Source: Lachnospiraceae bacterium 3-1
GTDB lineage: Bacteria; Bacillota; Clostridia; Lachnospirales; Lachnospiraceae
NCBI GenBank assembly: GCA_000403255.2
Contig: KE159594.1
Span: 186,001 to 250,000, forward strand
Length of the DNA stretch: 64,000 nt
Direction: 5' to 3'
Positions 18,860 through 28,005 of the stretch are shown here, piece after piece. Made by a program: the position numbers and the translations under genes. The first letter of the stretch is position 1. Every line of letters starts with the position of its first letter. The notes beneath the pieces were generated by a model. The model saw only the letters and a program-made list of their open reading frames with translations. It searched no databases and was not told where the DNA came from.

Positions 18860-19810
18860 CTATCCCCTCCTTTGCTTTTTCGCTTTTTTCGCAGCCGCCT
18901 TGGAACCATCCGGGTCGTCATTATTTGTCATCCGGTATACGATAAAGCACAGGATACCACTGACTACAAACAAATATACGGACAATGCACCTGCCATACC
19001 GTAGTTTTTGCTTTTCAGATGGCTATTCAGGAACATAATCAGAGTCATAGCGGTACGGTCTGGCGTCCCCTGCCCATTGGTCAAAATCTGAGGCACATCA
19101 AACATCTGAAGTCCGCCAATAATAGAAGTGATTAACGTATAAGCAAGAATCGGCCTTATCTGGGGAAGGGTAATAAAGAAAAACCGCTGTATACTGTTGC
19201 AGCCATCCAACTCTGCCGCCTCAAATACATCCGGGCTGATACCCATAATGGCAGCCATCAGCATAATCGTGGTATTCCCAAACCACATCAGAAAATTCAT
19301 AAATCCTACCAGTGATCTGGTTCCCAATACAGACCCCAGAAAATCAATGGGCTCACCGATGAATCCCATTGACATCAAAATGGAATTGATAGGACCGTTG
19401 GTAGAGAACATGGTAAAAAACAACATAGCAAACGCAGATGCCATAATCAAATTCGGCAGATAAATAACCACCTTAAAAAACTGTGTCCCATGGATTTTCA
19501 GGCGGGCGTCCACGAACCACTCTGCAAGCAGTAATGCAATTACAATCTGAGGAATAAATCCTATGATCCATAATATTAAGGTATTGCCTGCATATTTAAG
19601 CATATCTGATCCCAGAAGGCTTACATAATTTTCAAGGCCAATAAAATTAGGCCCCACTTCTTTAATTCCGGAACGGTAATATTCAAAAAAACTGTACCGG
19701 ATGGTATCTACCAAAGGAATCAAAGAAAAGATAAAAAAACTTACAAAAAACGGAAGGATGAAAAGATATCCCCATTTGGAATAATCAATTTTTTTATTTT
19801 TCGGTTTCAT
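18860..19810 (-). CDS. Carbohydrate ABC transporter permease (MalF/UgpA type)
   Basis: A 316-residue permease, the partner of the next gene. Six helices are visible, beginning YLFILPFFVSFFIFSLI, with the EAA loop FEAAELDGCNSIQRFFFITLP in the second half. I chose the ATG at 19810 (MKPKNKK), preceded by AGGGGTGG at six bases, over an upstream in-frame ATG at 19879 that lacks a good site. The C-terminus is Lys-rich (AAAKKAKKQRR). It lies 72 bases after the binding protein gene. Confidence 0.93.
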   Translation of the reverse strand: MKPKNKKIDYSKWGYLFILPFFVSFFIFSLIPLVDTIRYSFFEYYRSGIKEVGPNFIGLENYVSLLGSDMLKYAGNTLILWIIGFIPQIVIALLLAEWFVDARLKIHGTQFFKVVIYLPNLIMASAFAMLFFTMFSTNGPINSILMSMGFIGEPIDFLGSVLGTRSLVGFMNFLMWFGNTTIMLMAAIMGISPDVFEAAELDGCNSIQRFFFITLPQIRPILAYTLITSIIGGLQMFDVPQILTNGQGTPDRTAMTLIMFLNSHLKSKNYGMAGALSVYLFVVSGILCFIVYRMTNNDDPDGSKAAAKKAKKQRRG

Positions 19811-19882
19811 AAATATCCACCCCTTTCTCTTTTCGAAAAGTCTGCCCCATCTATAATTGAAATGCAGCAGACTTTTCAAAAT

Positions 19883-21259
19883 TTATTCTGGCCACTGAAT
19901 TTCAGTAATATCCGGGTAACGCTCCCTGATGGCAGTCTCAAAATTTGACTTTGCCTTTTCAAAATTTACATTCCCCTGAAAATAATCATTAAAGGAATTC
20001 TGAATTAACTCCACACAGCCCTGGTCATAGGCAGAGAGGGGAGCTATCTTAATATTCTCTGCAACAGGGGTGAAATATTTGAATGCATTCTGTCCACCCA
20101 GAAAATCCGATGCATAGCCTGCATCATCCTTTGCTGCCTCCTGCATTCCGCTCTGCGTATTCGTAAAGTCCAGATACTCTTTTGAAATTTTTAACAGGTT
20201 GTCTTTATTGGCAGTAACTGCAAGAATAATGTCTTTTACATGCTGAGGATTATCTGTACCAGTACATGCATGAACATAGGAACCGCCCCAATTGTATTCC
20301 TGAGGAGGATTGGTAACCGCCCATATGCCGTCATCGCCATCCCAATTGGGTTTCAACGTAAAATCAATTCCCCATGCCGGAAACAGAAATGCAAATACTT
20401 TTGACTCAGAACTCATGGCTTTGTTCCAATCATCATTCCACTGACCCTTGATATTTTTATCCAGATAGCCTGCATCCAGCCATTCCTTCGAATCGCTGAC
20501 CCAGTCCATGATTTTTTGATCAACTTTGATCACAGATTCCCCAGGGCTGACCCAGGATTCCGAAATGCTGTTACCATAGAGCCGGAAGGTATCTGCGTAA
20601 GAAGAAAATACAAAATATCCCTTTGTTTTTAATTCCTCTGCGGTTGCCTTCATGGTTTCCCAGTCCTTTACCTTCTTTGCAACTTCTTCCGGGTCATCTG
20701 TACCAAATACATCTTTGGCTATATCTCTGCGATATACCAACAACCCTGGGCAGCACTGCCAGGTAGATGCTCTCTGGACGCCGTTTACATCTGAAGCAGT
20801 CACCTTTGTAAAGCTATACTGGTCTGCCAGATCCTTCTCTGGGTCAATCCCCAAATCTGAAAGAGGCATCGCTGCATCCGCTTCTGCATCGGTATACTTA
20901 TTCACATAATCTGTCTCTGACAAAAAGATATCTACCTTGTCATCTGGGGCTGCATCAGCTTGCTTCATCAATGCTTCATCCAGTTTCTGCTGATAAACAC
21001 CGTCCTGATTAGGATTAATAATCCAGTGAATCTCCGTTCCATCCTTCAAAGTGGTCACCGTTCCATCCTTCGAGGTTTTTTTTACCTCTGGATACACCGC
21101 TTCCACACGCTGACGGAATTCATCATTCCAACTGTAAATATTGATGACTTTCCCTTCTTCCGCGCCTGATCCGGTTTCATCTGTGCCCTTCCCGCATCCG
21201 GCCAACGCGCCTGCGGCTAAGGCTGCTGCCAAAAGAATACTGACTGCTTTCTTTTTCAT
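19883..21259 (-). CDS. Extracellular sugar-binding lipoprotein of the glucan ABC importer
   Basis: A 458-residue solute-binding protein of the CUT1 type (SBP_bac_1 family). The signal peptide ends in lipobox LAGC with cysteine at residue 22. The mature part has an Asp-rich front and aromatic residues in the C-lobe (WNDDW, FPAWGIDF, YNWGGSYVH) suited to stacking on sugar rings. GGAGG lies ten bases before the ATG. It is the first gene of the operon and faces the GH94 pair across a 270-base divergent control region. The likely ligand is an oligosaccharide from beta-glucan, inferred from context. Confidence 0.92.
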   Translation of the reverse strand: MKKKAVSILLAAALAAGALAGCGKGTDETGSGAEEGKVINIYSWNDEFRQRVEAVYPEVKKTSKDGTVTTLKDGTEIHWIINPNQDGVYQQKLDEALMKQADAAPDDKVDIFLSETDYVNKYTDAEADAAMPLSDLGIDPEKDLADQYSFTKVTASDVNGVQRASTWQCCPGLLVYRRDIAKDVFGTDDPEEVAKKVKDWETMKATAEELKTKGYFVFSSYADTFRLYGNSISESWVSPGESVIKVDQKIMDWVSDSKEWLDAGYLDKNIKGQWNDDWNKAMSSESKVFAFLFPAWGIDFTLKPNWDGDDGIWAVTNPPQEYNWGGSYVHACTGTDNPQHVKDIILAVTANKDNLLKISKEYLDFTNTQSGMQEAAKDDAGYASDFLGGQNAFKYFTPVAENIKIAPLSAYDQGCVELIQNSFNDYFQGNVNFEKAKSNFETAIRERYPDITEIQWPE

Positions 21260-21314
21260 TTCATATTTCCTCCTTTTTCTGTGGGCATTCGCCTCACATT
21301 TATCTTGTGGCAGA

Positions 21315-21376
21315 ATTATAACTTAACTTCTTGAACGAATATACTACGAATTTTAACAAAATATCAGATTCATGAC
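21315..21376 (-). promoter_or_regulatory. Putative glucan-regulon operator and promoter of the ABC-GH3 operon
   Basis: Read on the minus strand, 21376-21353 begins GTCATGAATCTGATATTTT and matches the GH16 site at 22 of 24 bases. After 32 bases comes TATAAT (21320-21315), followed by the binding protein start 56 bases on. The -35 region is weak. The site lies 58 bases from the divergent copy that serves the GH94 genes. Confidence 0.75.
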
Positions 21377-21434
21377 ACCTTTTCTTAATATTGCAGATTT
21401 TCTTATTCCCCGTCATTTAAGGAATTTATTTTAG

Positions 21435-21496
21435 GTCATGATTCTGATATTTTTCTCATATTTCTGATTTTCTAAATAAAAAAAGTTTTATATGAT
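21435..21496 (+). promoter_or_regulatory. Putative glucan-regulon operator and promoter of the GH94 pair
   Basis: Bases 21435-21458 begin GTCATGATTCTGATATTTTT and match the GH16 site at 22 of 24 positions. TATGAT (21491-21496) starts after 32 bases. TTCTGAT occurs again 20 bases downstream of its first copy (21442 and 21462), two helical turns, as expected for two AraC-type half-sites, but this second half is not evident at the other promoters. The predicted leader is only about 27 bases. Confidence 0.75.
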
Positions 21497-21529
21497 ATTT
21501 CTATTAACCTTATGAAAGGAGAAGAAAAT

Positions 21530-24259
21530 TTGAAACATATAAAATTTACCGACAACTCTGGCAGCTTTACCATGGAACAGCCAGAAAATACCAGTTATTT
21601 GTATTTCCCTCTTGCCTCGGAAGCTGGATTAAAAAGCGCTGTAACGCCGAATCTTGGGGGCGATGCTAAGATTAACCAGGAAACCTTTCTTTTAGAACCA
21701 GTAAGCTCAGAAAATCTCCATAATAACCGTTCTGTCCGAAACTTCTGGTTCACAACAAAGAACAAGGAGATTTATTCCGTTACGGGAGCTTCTGCCCAGC
21801 AGGAAGCGGCAAAGTTCTCTCCCCAACAGGAAAAAAGTGAGTTGACCGCAGGCTTCATGTGGCAAACATTAAAACGTACTTCCAAAGCTTTACAGCTTAC
21901 ATCCACAGTCAGCATCTTTATCCCAAAGGATGAAAATGTTGAAATCATGTATATTACTGTACAAAATCAAGGAGAAGCTGCACAGAAACTGACTGGCTAT
22001 GGCGCTATCCCAATTTACGGCCGCAGTGCAGACAATATCCGAGACCATCGGAATGTAACCTCCATGCTCCATCGTATTAATATAAAAGAAAATGGGATAT
22101 ATGTGTGTCCTACCATGTCCTTTGATGAAAAAGGCCACCGCCCCAACCACTGGATTTATTATGCACTGGGTTGTACAGGCAGTGGCAATGTACCAGAAAG
22201 CTTTTACCCAACTGTGGAAGATTTTCTTGGAGAAGGAGGCGCCTTCACCCATCCTCGGGCCGTATACGAATCGCATCCAGGAACTCCTGCTCCCTGCCAA
22301 GCAGCAGGAAAAGAAGCTATGGGAGCTTTTCGCTTTGCTCCTATCACCCTGGCCCCTGGCCAGCAGACAGAATATATCCTTCTTCTTGGAGCAGAAGATA
22401 ATGAGGAAAAAATTAACTATATTTTCCAAAAATATTGCACCTCCCAACAGGTGCAAAAAGCTTTCACAGAAACAAAATCTTACTGGCAGGCAAAGGTAGA
22501 CGCTAACTTTCATACCAGTGATGCAGATTTTGACTGTCTCATGAAATGGGTCAGCTTCCAGCCCTTCCTGCGTCGGTTATTTGGCTGCTCCTTCCTCCCT
22601 CATCATGACTATGGTCGCGGTGGCCGGGGATGGCGGGATCTTTGGCAAGACTGCCTTTCTCTGCTTCTCATGGAGCCAAAAAATGTCAGGGACATGATAA
22701 TCAAAAACTATGGCGGCGTGCGCATGGATGGCACAAATGCTACGATTATAGGAGCCGGAGACGGAAACTTTCTGGCAGACCGTAACGGCATTGCCCGGGT
22801 CTGGATGGATCATGCACTCTGGCCGCTGATAACCACAAAGCTCTATATTGACCAGACAGGCGACATTGCTATTTTGAACCAACAGGTTCCTTATTTTAAG
22901 GATGCACAGATTATGCGTGGGACAGCCCTGGATACTCTTTGGAGCGATCAGGATGGAAGCAGACAGCGTACAGAAAAAAATGAAATTTATACCGGAAGTA
23001 TTCTGGAACACCTTTTAATCCAGCAGCTTACTGCTTTCTATGAAGTAGGAGACCACAACATCTACCGTCTGCGGGATGCAGACTGGAATGATGCCCTGGA
23101 TATGGCTTCCCAAAAAGGAGAAAGCGTTGCTTTTACCTGTGCCTATGCCGGCAATCTACTGGAGCTTGCAGCTATGATACGTTTATTAGACAGCGCTGCC
23201 CAGGAACATACCGTTCTTCTCACAGAAGAGATAAAGCTCCTGCTTTGCAGCGATACAGAAATTTATGATGATATCAGCAAAAAGCAAGGAATTTTAAACG
23301 ATTATGTTTCCTGTTGTAAGCACACCATTCCTGGCAGACGTACCAGCTTTGCCCTTTCCCACCTTGCCGCAGACTTAACCCAAAAGGCTCACTGGCTGAT
23401 GAACCATCTAAGGAATCAGGAATGGTTGGAAACAGGGAATGAAGAAGGCTGGTTTAACAGTTATTATGACAACCATGGATGCGCTGTGGAAGGAATACAC
23501 AACGGGCAGGTCCGCATGATGCTGACGGGTCAGGTTTTCGCCATCATGAGCGGCACAGCAGAAAATGCACACATCCAAAAAATAATCAAAAGCGCTGATC
23601 ATTACCTTTACCGAAAAGAAATCGGCGGCTACCGCCTCAATACAGATTTTCAGGAACTGAAATTCGATCTGGGACGCATGTTTGGATTTGCCTATGGAGA
23701 AAAAGAAAACGGCGCGGTTTTCTCCCATATGACTGTCATGTATGCAAATGCCCTCTATCGCCGTGGATTTGTGCAGGAAGGATGGAAAGCCTTAAAAACC
23801 CTTGCTGACACTGCCTTGAATTTTGATGTCAGTCATATTTATCCAGGCATCCCGGAATATTTCCGTTCGGATGGCCGTGGGATGTACCACTATCTCACTG
23901 GTGCGGCAAGCTGGTACATGTTAACCATGATTACAGAAGTCTTCGGCGTCCGGGGAGAAGCCGGGGATTTGGTCTTGCGCCCCAAGCTTTTGGCAGAACA
24001 ATTTGATTCCCAAGGAACTGCCTCCATCGCCGTTCCTTTTGCCGGAAAACATTTTGCCATTACTTATAAAAATAAATCTGGTAAAAATTTCGGAAATTAC
24101 ACCATTGGTTCCGCTCTCTGCGACCAAACAGAGCTTACCGTATGTGAAGGTTCCTTTGCAGTCCTTCCACGGACTATGCTGGATACCATGTCGAATGATA
24201 TGCACGAAATTATAATTGAACTCATAGAATGCCAGGAAATAATAGGCAATTGCGAATAA
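21530..24259 (+). CDS. GH94 glycoside phosphorylase, laminaribiose-phosphorylase-like
   Basis: A cytoplasmic inverting phosphorylase of 909 residues that splits a beta-glucoside with phosphate to give glucose-1-phosphate. GH94 marks include HHDYGRGGRGWRDLWQD, ADRNGIARVWMDHALW and the catalytic acid in RDADWNDALD near residue 517. Length and N-terminus (KFTDNSGSF, LYFPLASEAG) resemble the laminaribiose phosphorylase group of GH94 as I remember it, rather than the 810-residue cellobiose enzymes. The exact linkage cannot be read from sequence. I chose TTG at 21530: AAAGGAG sits eight bases before it and overlaps the only earlier ATG (21512), which has no ribosome site of its own. Confidence 0.87.
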   Translation: MKHIKFTDNSGSFTMEQPENTSYLYFPLASEAGLKSAVTPNLGGDAKINQETFLLEPVSSENLHNNRSVRNFWFTTKNKEIYSVTGASAQQEAAKFSPQQEKSELTAGFMWQTLKRTSKALQLTSTVSIFIPKDENVEIMYITVQNQGEAAQKLTGYGAIPIYGRSADNIRDHRNVTSMLHRINIKENGIYVCPTMSFDEKGHRPNHWIYYALGCTGSGNVPESFYPTVEDFLGEGGAFTHPRAVYESHPGTPAPCQAAGKEAMGAFRFAPITLAPGQQTEYILLLGAEDNEEKINYIFQKYCTSQQVQKAFTETKSYWQAKVDANFHTSDADFDCLMKWVSFQPFLRRLFGCSFLPHHDYGRGGRGWRDLWQDCLSLLLMEPKNVRDMIIKNYGGVRMDGTNATIIGAGDGNFLADRNGIARVWMDHALWPLITTKLYIDQTGDIAILNQQVPYFKDAQIMRGTALDTLWSDQDGSRQRTEKNEIYTGSILEHLLIQQLTAFYEVGDHNIYRLRDADWNDALDMASQKGESVAFTCAYAGNLLELAAMIRLLDSAAQEHTVLLTEEIKLLLCSDTEIYDDISKKQGILNDYVSCCKHTIPGRRTSFALSHLAADLTQKAHWLMNHLRNQEWLETGNEEGWFNSYYDNHGCAVEGIHNGQVRMMLTGQVFAIMSGTAENAHIQKIIKSADHYLYRKEIGGYRLNTDFQELKFDLGRMFGFAYGEKENGAVFSHMTVMYANALYRRGFVQEGWKALKTLADTALNFDVSHIYPGIPEYFRSDGRGMYHYLTGAASWYMLTMITEVFGVRGEAGDLVLRPKLLAEQFDSQGTASIAVPFAGKHFAITYKNKSGKNFGNYTIGSALCDQTELTVCEGSFAVLPRTMLDTMSNDMHEIIIELIECQEIIGNCE

Positions 24260-24281
24260 AAAGGAAAGGATACTTTGTAAT

Positions 24282-26693
24282 ATGAAATATGGATATTTTG
24301 ACGACGACAACAGAGAATATGTCATTGAACGGCCTGACACACCAACCCCTTGGGTAAATTATTTAGGTTCCCCGGAATATGGAGCAATCATCTCCAACAA
24401 TGCAGGTGGCTACAGCTTTACAAAGTCCGGCGCAAACGGACGTATCCTGCGCTATATTTTCAACAGCTTTGATATGCCTGGACGATATCTTTACATTCGT
24501 GACAATCATTCCAAAGATTACTGGTCCGCTTCCTGGCAGCCCGTTGGAAAAGATTTAAACGATTATAAAAGCAATTGCCGCCATGGAATGGGCTATACCC
24601 ATATGGATGCTACATACGACGGAATTTCTTCCAGAGCCTCTTACTATGTTCCCCTGGAAAAATCTTATGAAGTATGGGCGTTATCCCTGACCAATCATTC
24701 CGAGCATCCCCGGGAGCTAACCTTAACCGGGTATGCAGAATTTACCAATCACAGCAATTATGAGCAGGACCAGGTAAATCTCCAATATTCCTTATTTATT
24801 GGCAGAACCATATTTGAAAAAAACCGTATCATGCAAAAGATACATGGAAACCTGGACGCTCTAAAGGAGCATGAAAAGGTAGATGAAAAAAATGTAACAG
24901 AACGTTTTTTCGGTCTTGCTGGCGCCGAAGTTTTCTCCTACTGCGGAGATAAAGACCATTTTCTTGGAAAATATCATGGATACAATAACCCCCAAGGCAT
25001 TGCATCCGGCAATCTTGGAAATGTCACAAGCTACAATGAAAATTCCTGTGGCTCTCTCTCCTGTATCATCACTCTTGCCCCAGGGGAGACAAAAACAATT
25101 GCATTTCTGTTAGGGGAAAAATATTCCCAGGAAGCAGCGGCTATTCTTGCTGCCTATGAGGATACAGCAAAAACCATTGAAAAGGAACTAGCTGAATTGA
25201 AAGGCTATTGGCATAAAAAGCTAGATCATCTGAAAGTAAATACCCCCAGCTCAGAATTCAACACCATGGTCAACACATGGAATGCCTACAATTGCTTTAT
25301 GACCTTCCTTTGGTCTCGTGCAGCCTCTTTTATCTACTGTGGCCTGCGCAATGGGTATGGCTACCGTGACACAGTACAGGATATCCAGGGCATCATCCAC
25401 CTTGCACCAGAACTGGCAGCAGATAAAATCCGGTTTATGCTCTCTGCCCAGACAAGTAACGGCGGCGGCCTTCCCCTGGTAAAATTTACCCACAATCCCG
25501 GGTATGAGGATACCCCAGACGACGCTTCCTACCGTGAGGAAACCGGACATCCGGCATATCGGGCAGATGACGCCCTCTGGCTGTTCCCAACAATCTATAA
25601 ATATATTTCTGAAACAGGAAATATTGATTTTCTGAAAGAAAATATCCCTTATGCGGATAAGGAAACAGACAATGTATACCACCATTTAAAACGTGCCGTT
25701 GAATTTTCCTTCCAACGTCTTGGCCCTCATGGTATGCCTGCCGGACTTTATGCAGATTGGAACGACTGCCTACGACTAGGAGCAAATGGAGAATCTACTT
25801 TTGTTGCCCTGCAGTTTTATTATGCCATGACAATTTTAAAAGAGTTTGCTGTATACATGCAGGATTCCGATTACCTGAAATATTTGGAGGAAAAACAAAA
25901 GGAGATGGGTGAACGCATCCAAACACTATGCTGGGATAATGACAGATTCATCCGCGGCTATACGGAAGAGGGCGCACGTATCGGAGCAGCCGCAGACCCA
26001 GAAGCCAACTTATGGTTGAATCCTCAAAGCTGGGCCATCATCAGCAAAGTTGCAGATACCTCACAGACAGAAACCATATTGGACAATGTCTATCAACGGC
26101 TAAACACCCCATATGGCGCACTGCTGATGGATCCGCCTTACCATACGCATGCCTTTGACGGTGCGCTGGCTGTCATTTACAATCAGGGCACAAAGGAAAA
26201 TGCTGGCATCTTCTCCCAATCCCAGGGCTGGCTCATTCTTGCAGAAGCACTCAGCGGCCACGGAGAACGGGCTTTCACTTACTTTATGGAAAACGCACCT
26301 GCAGCACAGAACGACCATGCAGACATCCGCCATTTGGAGCCATATTGTTATGGACAGTTTACAGAAGGAAGAGCCAGCAAACATCCGGGCCGTTCCCATG
26401 TTCACTGGCTCACCGGTACTGCCTCCACCGTTATGGTAGGATGCGTAGAAGGAATTTTAGGACTTCGTCCGGACCCGAATGGAATTACCCTATCCCCCTC
26501 TATCCCCAAAGACTGGGCTAGCTTTGAAATAGATAAGGATTTTCGGGGATGTCGTCTACACATTCTAGTAGAAAATCCTGACAGGCAGGAATCCGGCTGC
26601 AAAAAACTTACATTGAATGGAAAGCAGCTAACTGGAAATTATATCCCAGCCAGCCTTCTTCTAGAGCAAAATGAAATTGTACTGACTATGTAA
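24282..26693 (+). CDS. GH94 glycoside phosphorylase, cellobiose-phosphorylase-like
   Basis: An 803-residue cytoplasmic phosphorylase. It opens KYGYFDDDNREYVI, very like clostridial cellobiose phosphorylases, and shows RNGYGYRDTVQDIQG, the catalytic acid in YADWNDCLRLG near residue 491, and the C-terminal GRSHVHWLTGTAS, which contributes to the phosphate site. The usual size is about 810, so it is full length. It lies 22 bases after the first GH94 gene and shares its promoter. Two phosphorylases of different length suggest that dimers of different linkage, or dimers and longer chains, are handled separately. Substrate assignment is tentative. Confidence 0.88.
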   Translation: MKYGYFDDDNREYVIERPDTPTPWVNYLGSPEYGAIISNNAGGYSFTKSGANGRILRYIFNSFDMPGRYLYIRDNHSKDYWSASWQPVGKDLNDYKSNCRHGMGYTHMDATYDGISSRASYYVPLEKSYEVWALSLTNHSEHPRELTLTGYAEFTNHSNYEQDQVNLQYSLFIGRTIFEKNRIMQKIHGNLDALKEHEKVDEKNVTERFFGLAGAEVFSYCGDKDHFLGKYHGYNNPQGIASGNLGNVTSYNENSCGSLSCIITLAPGETKTIAFLLGEKYSQEAAAILAAYEDTAKTIEKELAELKGYWHKKLDHLKVNTPSSEFNTMVNTWNAYNCFMTFLWSRAASFIYCGLRNGYGYRDTVQDIQGIIHLAPELAADKIRFMLSAQTSNGGGLPLVKFTHNPGYEDTPDDASYREETGHPAYRADDALWLFPTIYKYISETGNIDFLKENIPYADKETDNVYHHLKRAVEFSFQRLGPHGMPAGLYADWNDCLRLGANGESTFVALQFYYAMTILKEFAVYMQDSDYLKYLEEKQKEMGERIQTLCWDNDRFIRGYTEEGARIGAAADPEANLWLNPQSWAIISKVADTSQTETILDNVYQRLNTPYGALLMDPPYHTHAFDGALAVIYNQGTKENAGIFSQSQGWLILAEALSGHGERAFTYFMENAPAAQNDHADIRHLEPYCYGQFTEGRASKHPGRSHVHWLTGTASTVMVGCVEGILGLRPDPNGITLSPSIPKDWASFEIDKDFRGCRLHILVENPDRQESGCKKLTLNGKQLTGNYIPASLLLEQNEIVLTM

Positions 26694-26778
26694 GAGCAGC
26701 GCTACTCTGCCTCCTCAATCTTTAGGGACTTGTACGGTTTGCTGCGCCGAGTGCGCATATTATTTTTTATTCTATAGG

Positions 26779-26825
26779 AAAGACAGGATTGCCCAGTTTG
26801 TGTACAAAGGGGCAATCCTGTCTTT
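26779..26825. terminator. Terminator hairpin between the GH94 pair and the AraC-type gene
   Basis: The arms AAAGACAGGATTGCCC (26779-26794) and GGGCAATCCTGTCTTT (26810-26825) give a perfect 16-bp stem. The A-rich and T-rich stem ends allow termination from both sides. The flanking genes converge (stops at 26693 plus and 26872 minus). Confidence 0.85.
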
Positions 26826-26871
26826 GATCCATATCCAAATATAAAAAGCTCTCTTTCCATGCGATTCATCC

Positions 26872-27657
26872 TCAGCAGTCTGATTTTTTCAAGGTGGGTT
26901 CTGCACCAATGTCAATATCCCACTGTACCATATAATTATTATCACGGTATTTTTTCGGTGTGATGCCTTCAAATTCCCGAAACTGCTGAATAAAATGGCT
27001 CTGGGAAGAAAAAGACAAACGATTTGCAATCTCAATAATAGAATAATCACTATAGCGCAATAGGTTCTTTGCCTTTTCCATCTTCTGTCTTCGGATATAG
27101 GCGCTGACAGAATCCCCTGTCTCTTTCTTAAACAGTCGGGAAAGATAGCTGGCAGATACTCCCAGCTCATCTGCCAAATCTTCAATGGTAATACGTTCTT
27201 TTATATGGGAGTATATATATTCCTTACATGCGCTAATATGACGGGAATTCGTATCACTTCTGCGAAACTTACGCATTTTTTCTGCATAATCCAATACCAT
27301 CTCATCATGCAGATCCCGCATAGCTGACACCGTATGGATATCATCTAACTTCTGAATATAAAAATCACTCATCCGAAAAGCCTGTTCCAATTCCATGCCA
27401 TTCTGTTTACACAAGCGTGTAATCATTGCTGTTGTTATCACAAAATGATATTTCAAATTAGTCATTGGATTTCTAGACAGAATGCCAACTCCTTCACTGT
27501 CCAAAAATCTTTCTTGCTCACAATTTTTCCGAACCGCTTCCACATTACCATCGGATACCGCCTGATAGAACAAAAATTCTTCTGTGGGCGGCCTGTGCTC
27601 CATCTCATCTATGTCATCTTCTGCTTCGAAAAGAAGCCACTCATCTTGATATCCCAT
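26872..27657 (-). CDS. AraC-family transcriptional regulator, candidate activator of the glucan genes
   Basis: A 261-residue regulator. The C-terminal 100 residues hold two helix-turn-helix motifs (ITIEDLADELGVSASYLSRLF and the conserved SFSSQSHFIQQFREFEGITPKKYR, each read in parts). The N-terminal half is a helical domain with NPMTNLKYHFVITTAMITR and DLHDEMVLDY, a type seen in other clostridial AraC proteins, not the sugar-binding cupin of AraC itself, so the signal is unknown. I chose ATG 27657 with GGAGG seven bases before it. Its place beside the GH94 genes suggests that it binds the repeated sites at 11392, 21353 and 21435. No copy of that site was found before its own gene. Confidence 0.9.
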   Translation of the reverse strand: MGYQDEWLLFEAEDDIDEMEHRPPTEEFLFYQAVSDGNVEAVRKNCEQERFLDSEGVGILSRNPMTNLKYHFVITTAMITRLCKQNGMELEQAFRMSDFYIQKLDDIHTVSAMRDLHDEMVLDYAEKMRKFRRSDTNSRHISACKEYIYSHIKERITIEDLADELGVSASYLSRLFKKETGDSVSAYIRRQKMEKAKNLLRYSDYSIIEIANRLSFSSQSHFIQQFREFEGITPKKYRDNNYMVQWDIDIGAEPTLKKSDC

Positions 27658-27673
27658 AGCGCTTCCTCCCTTT

Positions 27674-27928
27674 TTACTGAAATTTATCACGTATATGTAT
27701 CATGGCTTGCTTTGCTTTTTGTTCCGCCTTCGTAATTTCAGCAGCCGTTACCCTTTTTCGCATATAAGAAAGAACCGTATCACAGCCGGATTCTAATCCG
27801 AGATACAGCATTTCAAGGCCACTGAAATGGAGCAGCTCCAGATCCTCCTGGGATTTCAACAAGAGACTACGACGGGTAGCATAACTGGCTTCACTTGGTG
27901 GGCGGTATACTATACCTTCATATCTCAT
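27674..27928 (-). pseudogene. Remnant of a radical SAM protein with internal deletion
   Basis: The 84-residue frame starts MRYEGIVYRPPSEA, the N-terminus of a clostridial radical SAM family whose next segment should carry the CxxxCxxC iron-sulfur site. Here that segment is missing, and the frame continues with YATRRSLLLKSQEDLELL and GLEMLYLGLESGCD, which belong about 90 residues further on. The frame then ends soon after KKAK-like sequence, well before the family C-terminus. With no cysteine cluster it cannot work as a radical SAM enzyme. A GAGG lies before the ATG, so a peptide may still be made. Confidence 0.75.
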
Positions 27929-28005
27929 AAAAAACCTCTTTACTTCTACTTTTAACCATGAAATCTTGTCAGAAAATCATTTTAGTCACAACACTAATAT
28001 ACCCA

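Noticed and set aside
11189-21529. CcpA catabolite-repression (cre) sites at the glucan promoters
   Set aside because: I looked for WTGNAANCGNWNNCA-like sequences near the four promoters and saw no convincing match.
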